Assembly: GCF_000349845.1 (NCBI RefSeq)
Contig: NC_020829.1
Coordinates: 4,409,001-4,473,000 of the forward strand
Direction: 5' to 3'
DNA from: Pseudomonas sp. ATCC 13867
GTDB taxonomy: Bacteria; Pseudomonadota; Gammaproteobacteria; Pseudomonadales; Pseudomonadaceae
Length of the DNA: 64,000 bases
Shown here piece by piece: positions 1 to 8,068 of this stretch. The notes beneath the pieces were generated by a model. The model saw only the letters and a list, made by a program, of their open reading frames with translations, made no database searches and was not told where the DNA came from. The position numbers and the translations under genes are program-made. Every line of letters starts with the position of its first letter. Position 1 is the stretch's first letter.

Positions 1-1
1 G

Positions 2-628
2 GAATTGGTTTCCTCCCTGCCCTTCGGTCAATTGTTTGCCGAGCTCTGGGGCTCCAAAAACGTCTGGTACTTCGCCGAGGAGGTATTCCTCAAGGCGGGC
101 GGTCGTGGCTCACGTACGCTCTGGCACCAGGACACCTCTTACCTGCCATGGGCGGGAAATCACTGGGGTAATGCCTGGATCAGCTTCGAGTCGGTACCCA
201 AGACGAATGCCCTGGAGATCATTCGCGGCTCACACCGCGGCCCACGCTACGACGGCACCACATTCCTCGACCCCAGTGATCCGACCCAGCCCCTGCATGG
301 CGGCGACACCCTGCCACGACTCCCCGATATCGAGGCGCAGCGCCGACAGGATCCGGACGCCTATGACGTTCTGTCCTTTGCCACCGAGCCCGGCGACATA
401 GTCGTGCTTCATCCCGGATCGCTACATGGCGGTGCTCCGGTCGACGAAACATTCCCGAATCGTCATACCTTCGTATTCCGCTTCTTCGGCGACGACGCGA
501 CCTTCCGTCCGCTGCCGAGCCAGAGTGCTTCGGGCTATCCCGAGCAGGGCGTCCTCTTCACAGAGGAACTGAAGTCCCTGAAACCAGGCGATGCCTTCCG
601 CCATCCGACCTTCCGCCAACTCGTATAA
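2..628 (+). CDS. Phytanoyl-CoA dioxygenase (PhyH) family protein, 5' end cut by window
   Basis: This is a partial Fe(II)/2-oxoglutarate-dependent dioxygenase whose reading frame is open to the left edge, so the true start lies outside the window. The metal-binding HxD is visible as WHQD (H41/D43 counting from the TTG at base 5). The distal histidine is H141 in SLHGGAP, and R153 is a candidate 2-oxoglutarate anchor. A typical IRGSH turn lies at about residues 73-77. Such enzymes hydroxylate or oxidatively cleave small organic substrates or acyl-CoAs in the cytoplasm. It is followed 17 bp later by a RidA-family gene and then an EthD-family gene on the same strand, suggesting one catabolic operon. 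The substrate is unknown. Confidence 0.85.
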   Translation, partial: ELVSSLPFGQLFAELWGSKNVWYFAEEVFLKAGGRGSRTLWHQDTSYLPWAGNHWGNAWISFESVPKTNALEIIRGSHRGPRYDGTTFLDPSDPTQPLHGGDTLPRLPDIEAQRRQDPDAYDVLSFATEPGDIVVLHPGSLHGGAPVDETFPNRHTFVFRFFGDDATFRPLPSQSASGYPEQGVLFTEELKSLKPGDAFRHPTFRQLV

Positions 629-645
629 AAAAGAGGACGCCTGTC

Positions 646-1062
646 ATGAGTAACCAGGATCTGAAGCGGCAACTGATCAACCCGCCGCATACCCAAGTGC
701 TGTACGACACCTATCATTTCTCCCAGGCCAACCGTGTTGGCAATATCGTCTGGGTCTCCGGCCAGGTGGGAATCGACGCCAACTTCGTTCCCGGCGCCGA
801 TATCACTGAGCAAGCGCACCTGGCCTTCCAGGCCCTGCGCGGGATTCTCGAGGAAGCGGGCGGCAGCCTGGCCGATGTGGTCGAGCTGATTACCTTCCAC
901 ACCGATCTGCAAGGCGAAGTCCATGCCTTCGGCCAGGTCAAGGACGAGTACTTCCCTGACCGCTATCCGGCCTGGAGCGCTGTCGGCATCACTCAGCTGT
1001 CGCTGCCTCAGTTGCGAGTGGAAGTCCGCGCGGTGGCAGTCATCGGCAGCGGCAAGGCCTGA
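646..1062 (+). CDS. RidA/YjgF/UK114 family protein
   Basis: At 138 aa this has normal length for the RidA family, which hydrolyses reactive enamine/imine intermediates in the archetypal members. A GAGGA Shine-Dalgarno lies upstream of the ATG. The family features SGQVGID and a C-terminal VEVRAVAVI strand are present. By eye, the arginine essential for deaminase activity in E. coli RidA (R105) aligns with glutamine in the segment GITQLSLPQL, so this may belong to the Rid subfamilies that lack that residue. Its place between a dioxygenase and an EthD protein, near amine oxidases, fits a role in amine or nitrogen-heterocycle catabolism, but that is inference. Confidence 0.85.
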   Translation: MSNQDLKRQLINPPHTQVLYDTYHFSQANRVGNIVWVSGQVGIDANFVPGADITEQAHLAFQALRGILEEAGGSLADVVELITFHTDLQGEVHAFGQVKDEYFPDRYPAWSAVGITQLSLPQLRVEVRAVAVIGSGKA

Positions 1063-1130
1063 TTCGCCGGCATTGAAATCAACCGGCGCCTCATCGAGGC
1101 GCCAATCACCTGCAGGAGCGAATTAGACAG

Positions 1131-1427
1131 ATGGCAACTCTCATCGTGAGCTACCCGGTCAGCGAAGGCGCAACCTTCGATCGTGACTACTACGTATCCC
1201 GGCATATCCCTCTGGCCCAATCGGCCTGGGGCGAGTTCGGCCTGCAATCCGCGGAGATCCTTTTCCCGGCGGCAGGACCGCAACCCCTCGCCGGCATGGT
1301 GATCATGCGCTTCGCGAATCAGTCGGACATCGATGCCGCACTCGCCTCCCCGAAAACCGCTGAGGTGGTGGGTGACGTCCCGAACTTCACCAACCTCACG
1401 CCTCAGATCTTTCGCGCAGACGACTGA
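1131..1427 (+). CDS. EthD family protein
   Basis: This 98 aa protein has the compact ferredoxin-like EthD pattern: an N-terminal beta strand, then FDRDYYVSRHIPLAQ (the usual Y..H.PL motif, about residues 18-32), and a C-terminal strand running to the end. EthD proteins are small dimeric alpha/beta-barrel proteins found in many catabolic operons, and their biochemical role is often unclear. A good ribosome site (GCAGGAGCG) precedes the ATG. The gene follows the RidA-like gene by 68 bp and is probably the last gene of the dioxygenase-RidA-EthD operon. Confidence 0.8.
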   Translation: MATLIVSYPVSEGATFDRDYYVSRHIPLAQSAWGEFGLQSAEILFPAAGPQPLAGMVIMRFANQSDIDAALASPKTAEVVGDVPNFTNLTPQIFRADD

Positions 1428-1578
1428 GCTTGGGGGTAGAGTTTCCATCGAGGCGCGGCCGCCCTTGGCGGCCTTTGATGCTTTCATCCAGCAAATTCCC
1501 TATGCTGAGCAACTCGGAAGGCTCCGGCTCTTCCCAGTGAACGAACTTCGCCCAGCCAGCCATAAAAGCGCCATTCCC

Positions 1579-2283
1579 ATGCCTGACACCCAACGCTCTC
1601 CCGCCACCACCGAAGCCCACGGCAAGTCCGAGCGACCTGCACGTCGCGGGCGCCCTGTGGGGAATCACGAAGAAAAGCGTACCGAACTCGTGAAAGCGGT
1701 GATCGAGGTGATCGCCAAGGAAGGTTACGCAGGCACCTCGATGCGCAGGGTTGCTCAGCATGCCGGTTGCACGACAGGAGCAGTGACCTACTACTTCGCA
1801 AACAAGGAGGAGATGGTCACGGCCGCGGCCCAGTCTCTGTTCGATGAGTTCGACACACTGCTGGACTTCAGCAAGGTAGGGATCGACGTCAGGACCATCA
1901 TCGACCAGTGGCTCAACTGGACCAAGGCTGACGAGCCGGATTCGTGGCTCGCCCTGTTCCAGCTACTGGCTCATGCCAGGCACGAACGGGCCTTTGCTGA
2001 CGTCCTGGAGCAGCGCTATTTCAGGTTCCGCGAAGTCTTTGCGTCGATCCTGGCCAAGGGCCAGGCCGAAGGCACCATCCGCGACGACATCGACGCCGAC
2101 CTGCTCGCCGACCAGATCAGCGCAATGGGCGACGGCTGGATGATGTCGCAGCCCATCGAGCCCGAGCGCTTCAATCCCAAGCGCAAGCAGGCACTCCTGG
2201 ACGCGGTCATTACCCTGATCTCCCCTCCCCAACCTAAAAGCGCCAAGCCTGCGTCCAAGGGTAAGCGCGCCACCTCGCGCTGA
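1579..2283 (+). CDS. TetR/AcrR family transcriptional regulator
   Basis: This is a 234 aa TetR-type repressor. The reading frame is open further upstream, but the ATG at 1579 (MPDTQRSPATTEA) gives a normal TetR length and the upstream part overlaps the EthD gene. The helix-turn-helix is clear at about residues 32-80, with SMRRVAQHAGCTTGAVTYYF followed by NKEEM. A basic stretch (RPARRGRPVG) precedes it and a basic tail (KGKRATSR) ends the protein. The gene sits between the dioxygenase operon and the first amine-oxidase pair, so it probably controls one or both. The ligand is unknown. Confidence 0.9.
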   Translation: MPDTQRSPATTEAHGKSERPARRGRPVGNHEEKRTELVKAVIEVIAKEGYAGTSMRRVAQHAGCTTGAVTYYFANKEEMVTAAAQSLFDEFDTLLDFSKVGIDVRTIIDQWLNWTKADEPDSWLALFQLLAHARHERAFADVLEQRYFRFREVFASILAKGQAEGTIRDDIDADLLADQISAMGDGWMMSQPIEPERFNPKRKQALLDAVITLISPPQPKSAKPASKGKRATSR

Positions 2284-2311
2284 CCTCATCGAAATTTCCT
2301 GAGTTTCCCTG

Positions 2312-2334
2312 CAAGGCCGGACACACCGGCCTTG
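2312..2334 (+). terminator. Stem-loop after the TetR gene
   Basis: A perfect 9-bp stem (CAAGGCCGG / CCGGCCTTG) with a 5-nt loop starts 29 bp after the TetR stop codon. The downstream run is only weakly T-rich (TAGCTCCTCT), so termination is plausible but not certain. Confidence 0.55.
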
Positions 2335-2461
2335 TAGCTCCTCTCCGGCGAGTGGCCGCACGCCGTTTGCCGCTCGATCGCCTCCCCGCTTCATCCCCGC
2401 CGACCATCATCGAATAGTTCGTCCCTTCTCCCCCTTTGCTAGGGCAGCATTGTGCGGTACT

Positions 2462-2485
2462 TTTACATAACAGTTGTGATAACAA
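2462..2485 (+). promoter_or_regulatory. Candidate operator upstream of amine oxidase A
   Basis: An AT-rich stretch 27-50 bp before the amine oxidase start contains TTTACATAACA. The identical 11-mer, on the opposite strand, forms one arm of the palindrome upstream of the acyl-CoA dehydrogenase operon (14972-14995). Here the second arm is imperfect (TGTGATAACAAA). The shared half-site suggests a common regulator, possibly the nearby TetR. No footprint or consensus supports this beyond the match itself. Confidence 0.4.
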
Positions 2486-2511
2486 ATAAAACGTACCCAC
2501 AGGTGTGAACG

Positions 2512-4005
2512 ATGGTCACAGAAAACGATAACAACGAGCTGTCGCTACAAGCTCGGCAGCGGCGGCAATTGATGCAAGCACTGGGAAGCGCAGCACTGCT
2601 CAGCGGGCTCGCGCTCAGCACGCGTGCCAATGCACAAGCGGCGCAGGATACCCAGGGCGATGTGCTCGACGTCGCCATCATCGGCGGCGGCCTCGCGGGG
2701 CTAACGGCAGGGCGCGACTTGCTCCGGGCCGGCAACCAGTCCTTCATCGTGCTTGAAGCACGCGATCGGGTCGGTGGACGCACCTATAACCACAACCTGG
2801 GTAACGGCGTGATATCCGAAGCAGGCGGTCAATGGATCGGCCCCGGTCAGACCGCCATTGTGGACCTGGCGCGTGAGCTCGAGGTCGACACCTTCCCCAC
2901 TTATTACCAGGGCAAGTCGGCCTACCTCATGGGTGACGCCAAGTACGAGGAAGACACGACCGATGGCGCCAAGACCAATCCAGTAATCGTCGAGAAGCTC
3001 AACGCGCTGGCCCGCAAGGTGCCCAGTAAGGCGCCCTGGAAAGCCGCCGATGCGGCGGCGCTGGACAAGCTTTCGGTCGGTGAATGGCTGAAGCAGCAGG
3101 GCGTCAGCAATGTCGACAAGTTCGGCTTCAACATGTCCGTGAGCCTGACCTTCGGTAGCCCGCCCGCCGGCATGGGACTTCTGCACTACCTGTCGATGAT
3201 CAACTCCTCCGACTGCAGCCTGGAGAAGCTCGAGGGCTTCAAGGGCGGCGCCCAGGAAACTCGCTTCGTGGGCGGCTCGCAGATCCTCAGCATCCGAATG
3301 GCCCAGACGCTCGGCAACAAGGTCAGTCTTTCCAGCCCGGTGCGCAGGATAGTTGGCTGGGATCGCGACATCGTCGAACTGCATACCGACAAGGGCATCG
3401 TCCGCGCGCGGACGGTTATCCTGGCCCTTAACCCGGCCCTGTGCGAGCAGATCACTTTCGATCCGCCGCTACCGGGCGGCCGCGCCGAGTTGCAACGACG
3501 CTGGCCAGCGCATGCACCCATGCGTAAGACGGTGCATGTCTACAAGCGCCCGTTCTGGCGGGACAAAGGCCTCAACGGCCAGATTGTACAGGTCGAGGGT
3601 CCGCTGATCCTTTCCTACGACAACTCGCCGCCTGACGGCAGCCTCGGGGTCCTGAGCGCCTTCGTTAAACCGGGGCAATTGCCTGTCGATCCCAAGGCCG
3701 CACAGGAAACCTTGTCCGCTATTTTCGCGCAGGCCATGGGTGACGAGGCGCTTCACCCCATGCAGTATCACGATCACGACTGGGGCAAGATCGACCCCTG
3801 GTCCCTGACCTGCATCTCGCCGATGCCACCCGGCTTCTGGACCAAACTGGGCGAATATCTGACCCCGTCAGTAGGCAGGTTGATCTGGTCAGGTACCGAA
3901 ACCGCCGACATCTGGGCCGGCTCAATGGATGGCGCCGTCCGCTCCGGACACCGCGCTGCGCTGGAAGCGCTGCAAGCGCTGACTCAGAGCCGGAGGACCG
4001 CATGA
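2512..4005 (+). CDS. Tat-exported flavin-containing amine oxidase/dehydrogenase (copy A)
   Basis: This is a 497 aa FAD-dependent amine oxidoreductase of the monoamine-oxidase fold. The N-terminus has twin arginines (R17-R18, RRQLMQ) followed by a hydrophobic stretch and an AxA-like site near residue 42, so export by Tat is likely. The Rossmann motif is DVAIIGGGLAG (about 53-63), with LEARDRVGGRT near 82-92. The C-terminal FAD motif is GTETADIWAG...MDGAVRSG. The stop codon overlaps the start of a diheme cytochrome c gene (ATGA), arguing that electrons pass to cytochrome c rather than O2, as shown for nicotine oxidoreductase NicA2 with CycN. Closely resembles the product of 6280-7779. The amine substrate is unknown. 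Confidence 0.88.
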   Translation: MVTENDNNELSLQARQRRQLMQALGSAALLSGLALSTRANAQAAQDTQGDVLDVAIIGGGLAGLTAGRDLLRAGNQSFIVLEARDRVGGRTYNHNLGNGVISEAGGQWIGPGQTAIVDLARELEVDTFPTYYQGKSAYLMGDAKYEEDTTDGAKTNPVIVEKLNALARKVPSKAPWKAADAAALDKLSVGEWLKQQGVSNVDKFGFNMSVSLTFGSPPAGMGLLHYLSMINSSDCSLEKLEGFKGGAQETRFVGGSQILSIRMAQTLGNKVSLSSPVRRIVGWDRDIVELHTDKGIVRARTVILALNPALCEQITFDPPLPGGRAELQRRWPAHAPMRKTVHVYKRPFWRDKGLNGQIVQVEGPLILSYDNSPPDGSLGVLSAFVKPGQLPVDPKAAQETLSAIFAQAMGDEALHPMQYHDHDWGKIDPWSLTCISPMPPGFWTKLGEYLTPSVGRLIWSGTETADIWAGSMDGAVRSGHRAALEALQALTQSRRTA

Positions 4006-4670
4006 TGAAACGAGTATTCGTCATTGGCGCCCTCACGGCAGCCGTTGCGCTGGTAGGCGCTGGCGCCGTCTACGGCCCTGAGATTTATGCGGGATACCGC
4101 TTCATGAATGCCCTCGACGAGCATGATGCCGAGTATCAGGCAAATGGCGGCGCCTGGCCGCAATTGCAGGACAGCTGCGCGCTTTGCCACGGGGACCATG
4201 GCCAACCGCAGAACGCCCAATTCGCATCGTTGGCCGGCCAGAGCGAAGCCTACATCGAGGAGCAGCTAAGGGCCTTCGCCGAAGGGCGCCGCCACAGCCC
4301 TCAAATGAGCCCATTGGCGGCGAACCTGAACGACGAGCAGATCAAGCAGTTGGCCCATTACTTCTCGCGGCAGAAGGCTGGTCGGACGGAAAGTCCCGCA
4401 AGCGACAAAGAGCTCGAGCAGCGAGGCCAGGCCACGGTCACCGCCAAGGGCTGCACTGCCTGCCATGGCGAAGGGCTTGCCGGCGGCCCTATTGCTCCGC
4501 GTATCGCAGGCCAGGGAAAGCTCTACCTGATTGATCAGCTCTCAGCCTTCAAACGTGGTGATCGCAAGGATCCGACGCAGGCCATGAATGCATTGGCCAG
4601 CTCTCTTTCCGAGGGAGAAATCCTCGCGGCAGCGCATTATCTGTCCACGCTTACTCCCGCCAAACAGTAA
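4002..4670 (+). CDS. Membrane-anchored diheme cytochrome c (copy A)
   Basis: This 222 aa protein starts with an uncleaved-looking membrane anchor (about residues 4-24) and has two c-type heme sites, CALCH (C59-H63) and CTACH (C151-H155). Candidate axial methionines are M102 and one near 195, giving a cytochrome c4-like tandem arrangement facing the periplasm. It overlaps the amine oxidase stop by 4 bp, so the two are translationally coupled. I infer that it takes electrons from the oxidase and passes them to the respiratory chain. The frame ends at a clear stop, and a strong hairpin terminator follows about 170 bp later. Confidence 0.9.
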   Translation: MMKRVFVIGALTAAVALVGAGAVYGPEIYAGYRFMNALDEHDAEYQANGGAWPQLQDSCALCHGDHGQPQNAQFASLAGQSEAYIEEQLRAFAEGRRHSPQMSPLAANLNDEQIKQLAHYFSRQKAGRTESPASDKELEQRGQATVTAKGCTACHGEGLAGGPIAPRIAGQGKLYLIDQLSAFKRGDRKDPTQAMNALASSLSEGEILAAAHYLSTLTPAKQ

Positions 4671-4840
4671 CCATTGCCCTTCTCGGTGGGCATGGACGCC
4701 CACCACTTTTTCCGGCCCTGTGATCAGGCCTCATCCCTTCTGCTATCGCTGCCAAGCCAGCGGCCTGAACAACCCATTCTTCCCCCGTCAGAACGATACT
4801 GCGCATCACCCTGCACAAGCGAACAATCAGTCATCCGAAA

Positions 4841-4872
4841 AGCAAAAGCCGCCTGGTCAGGCGGCTTTTGCT
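4841..4872. terminator. Bidirectional intrinsic terminator between convergent operons
   Basis: A perfect 13-bp stem (AGCAAAAGCCGCC / GGCGGCTTTTGCT) with a 6-nt loop includes A and T tracts on the two sides, so it can work in both directions. It separates the plus-strand oxidase-cytochrome pair from the minus-strand operon ending at 4923. Confidence 0.85.
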
Positions 4873-4922
4873 CAGGAGGCAATTGGGGTGCAGGTAGTGT
4901 TTGCCTGCGCCACAGATTGCAG

Positions 4923-5585
4923 TCAGCGGGCCGGTAGCATTTCCGACGAGCCTTTCAATCGCTCCAGCGCCCCATAGCCGTAGTAGAACTGACTCAGCAT
5001 GAAGGCCCAGGTGCTTAAGGCGAGAACATAGAAATTGAGAACCACGTTCGTCTCGTCGCCTGGAATCTTGTAGAAGTCATAGATGCTCGCAATCGCCTGG
5101 CCAGCGAGCATCGCGATGATTACGCCAAGTGCCTGGAGATAGGCTCCGACGCCAACCAGACGAGACGCGAAATAGACCAGGTAGATCGAGAAGAGCGACC
5201 ACATCGCGACATAGAAGTAAGGAAGAGGCTTGACCATGAAGTCCGCCAGGATGAGCACAAAGGTGGCGGCGAAGGTAACCAGGAACATCAGGAAGTCCTT
5301 GGACTTCGATGGCTTGTACCCATGTGTGACGGCCATCAGGCCAATGATGCTGATGATGGGAACGCCGAACCCTCTGGAAAAGGCATCGAGAAAGTGCGAA
5401 ATCTCGTAAGCGATGCCAGAGTTGGTCAGGAAGAAGATCAAGGCATTGGATGCTGAAAAGGCGATCACCAGGCATTCGACGCCCAGAAGATAGTTTCGCT
5501 TCTTCAGAAATTTATATCCGAATACGAATCCGGAGAGAACCAACAGGAAACAAGCAAAACACAACACCAAAGTTCTGGCGTCCAT
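4923..5585 (-). CDS. Integral membrane protein of unknown function in amine-oxidase operon
   Basis: This 220 aa, very hydrophobic protein has about six or seven predicted membrane spans (roughly residues 4-24, 35-55, 72-90, 100-118, 122-145, 148-168, 185-205) and no motif I can name. It is the third gene of the minus-strand operon after the amine oxidase and diheme cytochrome c, 28 bp downstream of the cytochrome. The plus-strand copy of the pair has no equivalent. It could be a membrane electron-transfer partner, a transporter for the amine or its product, or a sensor. None of these is shown by the sequence. Confidence 0.75.
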   Translation of the reverse strand: MDARTLVLCFACFLLVLSGFVFGYKFLKKRNYLLGVECLVIAFSASNALIFFLTNSGIAYEISHFLDAFSRGFGVPIISIIGLMAVTHGYKPSKSKDFLMFLVTFAATFVLILADFMVKPLPYFYVAMWSLFSIYLVYFASRLVGVGAYLQALGVIIAMLAGQAIASIYDFYKIPGDETNVVLNFYVLALSTWAFMLSQFYYGYGALERLKGSSEMLPAR

Positions 5586-5613
5586 AACGGCAACCTCGAA
5601 ATTGAATGGCTGA

Positions 5614-6270
5614 TCAATTGGCTTGCGGTGCTAGTGCCGCAAGGTAGTGGGCAACTGCCCGCCGATCGTCTGGGGAAAGTGTGGAGGTGATTGCTTTCAT
5701 CACTCCGCTGGGTTCGCTTCGTTTGCCGCTGGCGAACGCATCGAACTGGGCGATCAGATAGTCCACGCCCTGACCGGCAAGCCGTGGGAACTGCTCATGC
5801 CCCATCAGGTGCTCGCCGTGGCAAGCAATGCATCCTCCGGCCGCTACCAGCTGCTTTCCCTTATTGCGCAATGCCGGATCCGCCTGGAAGCTGCTGTTCT
5901 CCCGGGCTTGCTGCCTGGCGTAGTAATTCGCCAGCAGGTCAATCTCCTGCGCACTCAGCGTCATCGCCAGTGGCCCCATGTTCGGATAGGCCCTCTGTCC
6001 GTTCGCAAAATGCTGAAGCTGAGTCGCCAAATAGGTCACTGGCTGTCCCGCAAGACTGGGGTAACGCTGGTTAAGCGAACTACCCTTGACACCATGGCAG
6101 TTGACGCAGGTGTCCGTCAGATGCGGCCATGGACCGCCATCGGCCTCGTAGGCATTGGACGAATCGCTGATGTAGCTCTGCAGACGGTAGAGACCGAGAA
6201 CATCGCGACCATAGAAGGCCATCAGAATGGCCAGCACTGCAGCAACGCCAAGCAATATGAATTTCTTCAT
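5614..6270 (-). CDS. Membrane-anchored diheme cytochrome c (copy B)
   Basis: This 218 aa protein has an N-terminal membrane anchor (about residues 3-20) and two heme sites, CVNCH (C55-H59) and CIACH (C147-H151). M98 is a candidate axial ligand. It is a clear paralogue of the product of 4002-4670, with the same spacing of hemes and the same PSLAG/ASLAG block after the first heme. It lies 9 bp downstream of the second amine oxidase and is expected to accept its electrons in the periplasm. The next gene in the operon is the membrane protein at 4923-5585. Confidence 0.9.
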   Translation of the reverse strand: MKKFILLGVAAVLAILMAFYGRDVLGLYRLQSYISDSSNAYEADGGPWPHLTDTCVNCHGVKGSSLNQRYPSLAGQPVTYLATQLQHFANGQRAYPNMGPLAMTLSAQEIDLLANYYARQQARENSSFQADPALRNKGKQLVAAGGCIACHGEHLMGHEQFPRLAGQGVDYLIAQFDAFASGKRSEPSGVMKAITSTLSPDDRRAVAHYLAALAPQAN

Positions 6271-6279
6271 CGTCCGCTC

Positions 6280-7779
6280 CTACGCCTGACGCAATGCATT
6301 GAGGGCATGCAGAGCGCTCTGATGGCCGGAACGGACCGCGCCGTCCATATACCCGGCCCAGATGTCCGCCGTTTCCGTGCCCGACCAGATCAGGTTGCCG
6401 CAGGAAGGCCGCAGTGCCTCGCCATGGGTGCTCCAGAAACCCGGTGGAATTGCCGAGACACAGGTGATAGTCCAGGGATCGGCCTGCCCCCAGTCATGCT
6501 CGTGATACGACACCGGATGCAGCGCCTGCTCGCCCAGCGCCTGAGCGTAGATTTCCGCCTGCATGCGCTGCGCTGCCTGCCGATCGGAAGGAACCCGCGC
6601 ATTGGAGATGAAGGCGTTGATGACACCGATCTCACCGCCGGGTGGTGAGTTGTCCCAGGCCCAGATGACCGGGCCATCGACGGTCAACACATGACCGTTC
6701 AAACCCTTCTCCCGCCAGAACGGCCGGGAATAGACCATGGCACTCTTGCGTGCGGGGGAATGCGACGGCCAGGCCTGCTGCAACGCGGCGCGACCTTCGG
6801 GCAAGGGCGGGTCAAACGTGACCTGATGGCACAGCGCGGGATGGATGGCCACGATGACCCGGCGCGCGCGGATTTCCCCCTGGCCGGTGTGCAGCGTGAC
6901 GACTGGGCTATCCCAACCGGATATCTCGCGGACCGGACACGACAGGCGCACAAGGTCGCCCAACTGCTCGGCCATCTTCAGACAAAGTATCTGCGAGCCA
7001 CCGACCAGACGTGTGCCCTGGGCACTGTCCTTGATCGAGTCGAGCTTGTCGTATTCACAACTGGCGGAGTTGATCATCGAGAGGAAATGCAACAGCCCCA
7101 TCTTGGCCGGCGCCACGCCACCACTGAGCAGGAAACTGGCATTCCACCCGCCTCTATCCTCGGGCTTGATGTTCTGTCCGGCCAGCCAGTCGCCAGCCGA
7201 CATCTTGTCCAGCTCGGCGACCTTCGGAGATTTCCACGGTGCTCCCGAAGGCACGTCCCGTGACATTTCGCTGAGCTTGGCAGCGAGCGCAGGATCGGTG
7301 CCGAAAGTGCCCTTGAGATCGATCTCAAGGTGCCCCTCTCCGCCGAGAATGACGGTCCGGCCATCGTAGTAGGTCGGAAAGGTTCCAATCTCCAGCTCGC
7401 GCGCGAGATCGGCGACTGCGGTCTGTCCCGGCCCGATCCATTGGCCGCCGGCCTCGGAAATGAACCCCGACCCCAGATCATGGTTAAGGGTGCGTCCACC
7501 AACGCGATCGCGAGCCTCCAGGACAACGAAGGAGCGACACCCTGACAGATGCAGGTCCCTTGCAGCCGTCAGCCCGGCCAAGCCGGCACCAATGATGGCG
7601 ACATCCAGAACATCCTTCTCGCCTGCGGATGTCGCGGAGGTTCCGGCAGAAGGCTCCGCAGCAGCTGCCAGGCCCATCTTCAGCCCCAGCCCTCCGACGG
7701 CAGCGGTAGCCCCTGCAAACTTGAGTAATTGCCTTCGCCGTAAGTCGAAAGAACTATTCGAGGAGGACTTCTTAGTCAT
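6280..7779 (-). CDS. Tat-exported flavin-containing amine oxidase/dehydrogenase (copy B)
   Basis: This 499 aa paralogue of the oxidase at 2512-4005 has the same domain order. Its Tat signal is more canonical (RRRQLLK, residues 14-20, then a hydrophobic alanine/glycine-rich segment ending near 42). The FAD Rossmann motif is DVAIIGAGLAG (about 59-69), followed by LEARDRVGGRT and the C-terminal GTETADIWAG...GAVRSG. The substrate-side segments differ between the two copies, so they may prefer different amines. It leads a three-gene minus-strand operon. The 289 bp upstream of its start hold no other gene and are AT-rich near the start, as expected for a promoter. Confidence 0.88.
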   Translation of the reverse strand: MTKKSSSNSSFDLRRRQLLKFAGATAAVGGLGLKMGLAAAAEPSAGTSATSAGEKDVLDVAIIGAGLAGLTAARDLHLSGCRSFVVLEARDRVGGRTLNHDLGSGFISEAGGQWIGPGQTAVADLARELEIGTFPTYYDGRTVILGGEGHLEIDLKGTFGTDPALAAKLSEMSRDVPSGAPWKSPKVAELDKMSAGDWLAGQNIKPEDRGGWNASFLLSGGVAPAKMGLLHFLSMINSASCEYDKLDSIKDSAQGTRLVGGSQILCLKMAEQLGDLVRLSCPVREISGWDSPVVTLHTGQGEIRARRVIVAIHPALCHQVTFDPPLPEGRAALQQAWPSHSPARKSAMVYSRPFWREKGLNGHVLTVDGPVIWAWDNSPPGGEIGVINAFISNARVPSDRQAAQRMQAEIYAQALGEQALHPVSYHEHDWGQADPWTITCVSAIPPGFWSTHGEALRPSCGNLIWSGTETADIWAGYMDGAVRSGHQSALHALNALRQA

Positions 7780-8068
7780 GCTTTATACCTCACGAATTCT
7801 TGATTTTTATTACCCACAAAACAGCGTCTTTACGGCAATGAAAAATCGGCATCACATCTAAATAAATCTTTTAAAACCAATGCGTTGCCGAACCAGTGAA
7901 CTCCGGGTGCGGCCCGGAAAGCCCAAGTCAAATAATCGGTTCTTGTTTTTGACTTCGGATGCCGAAGTGACGCTTGAATGCGCACTCGACAAGCGATGCC
8001 GATATGCAAACCCGTCTCTGAAACGTTACTCATCCAGCACAGCGCACAAGCCCCACGCCTGTAGCGGC

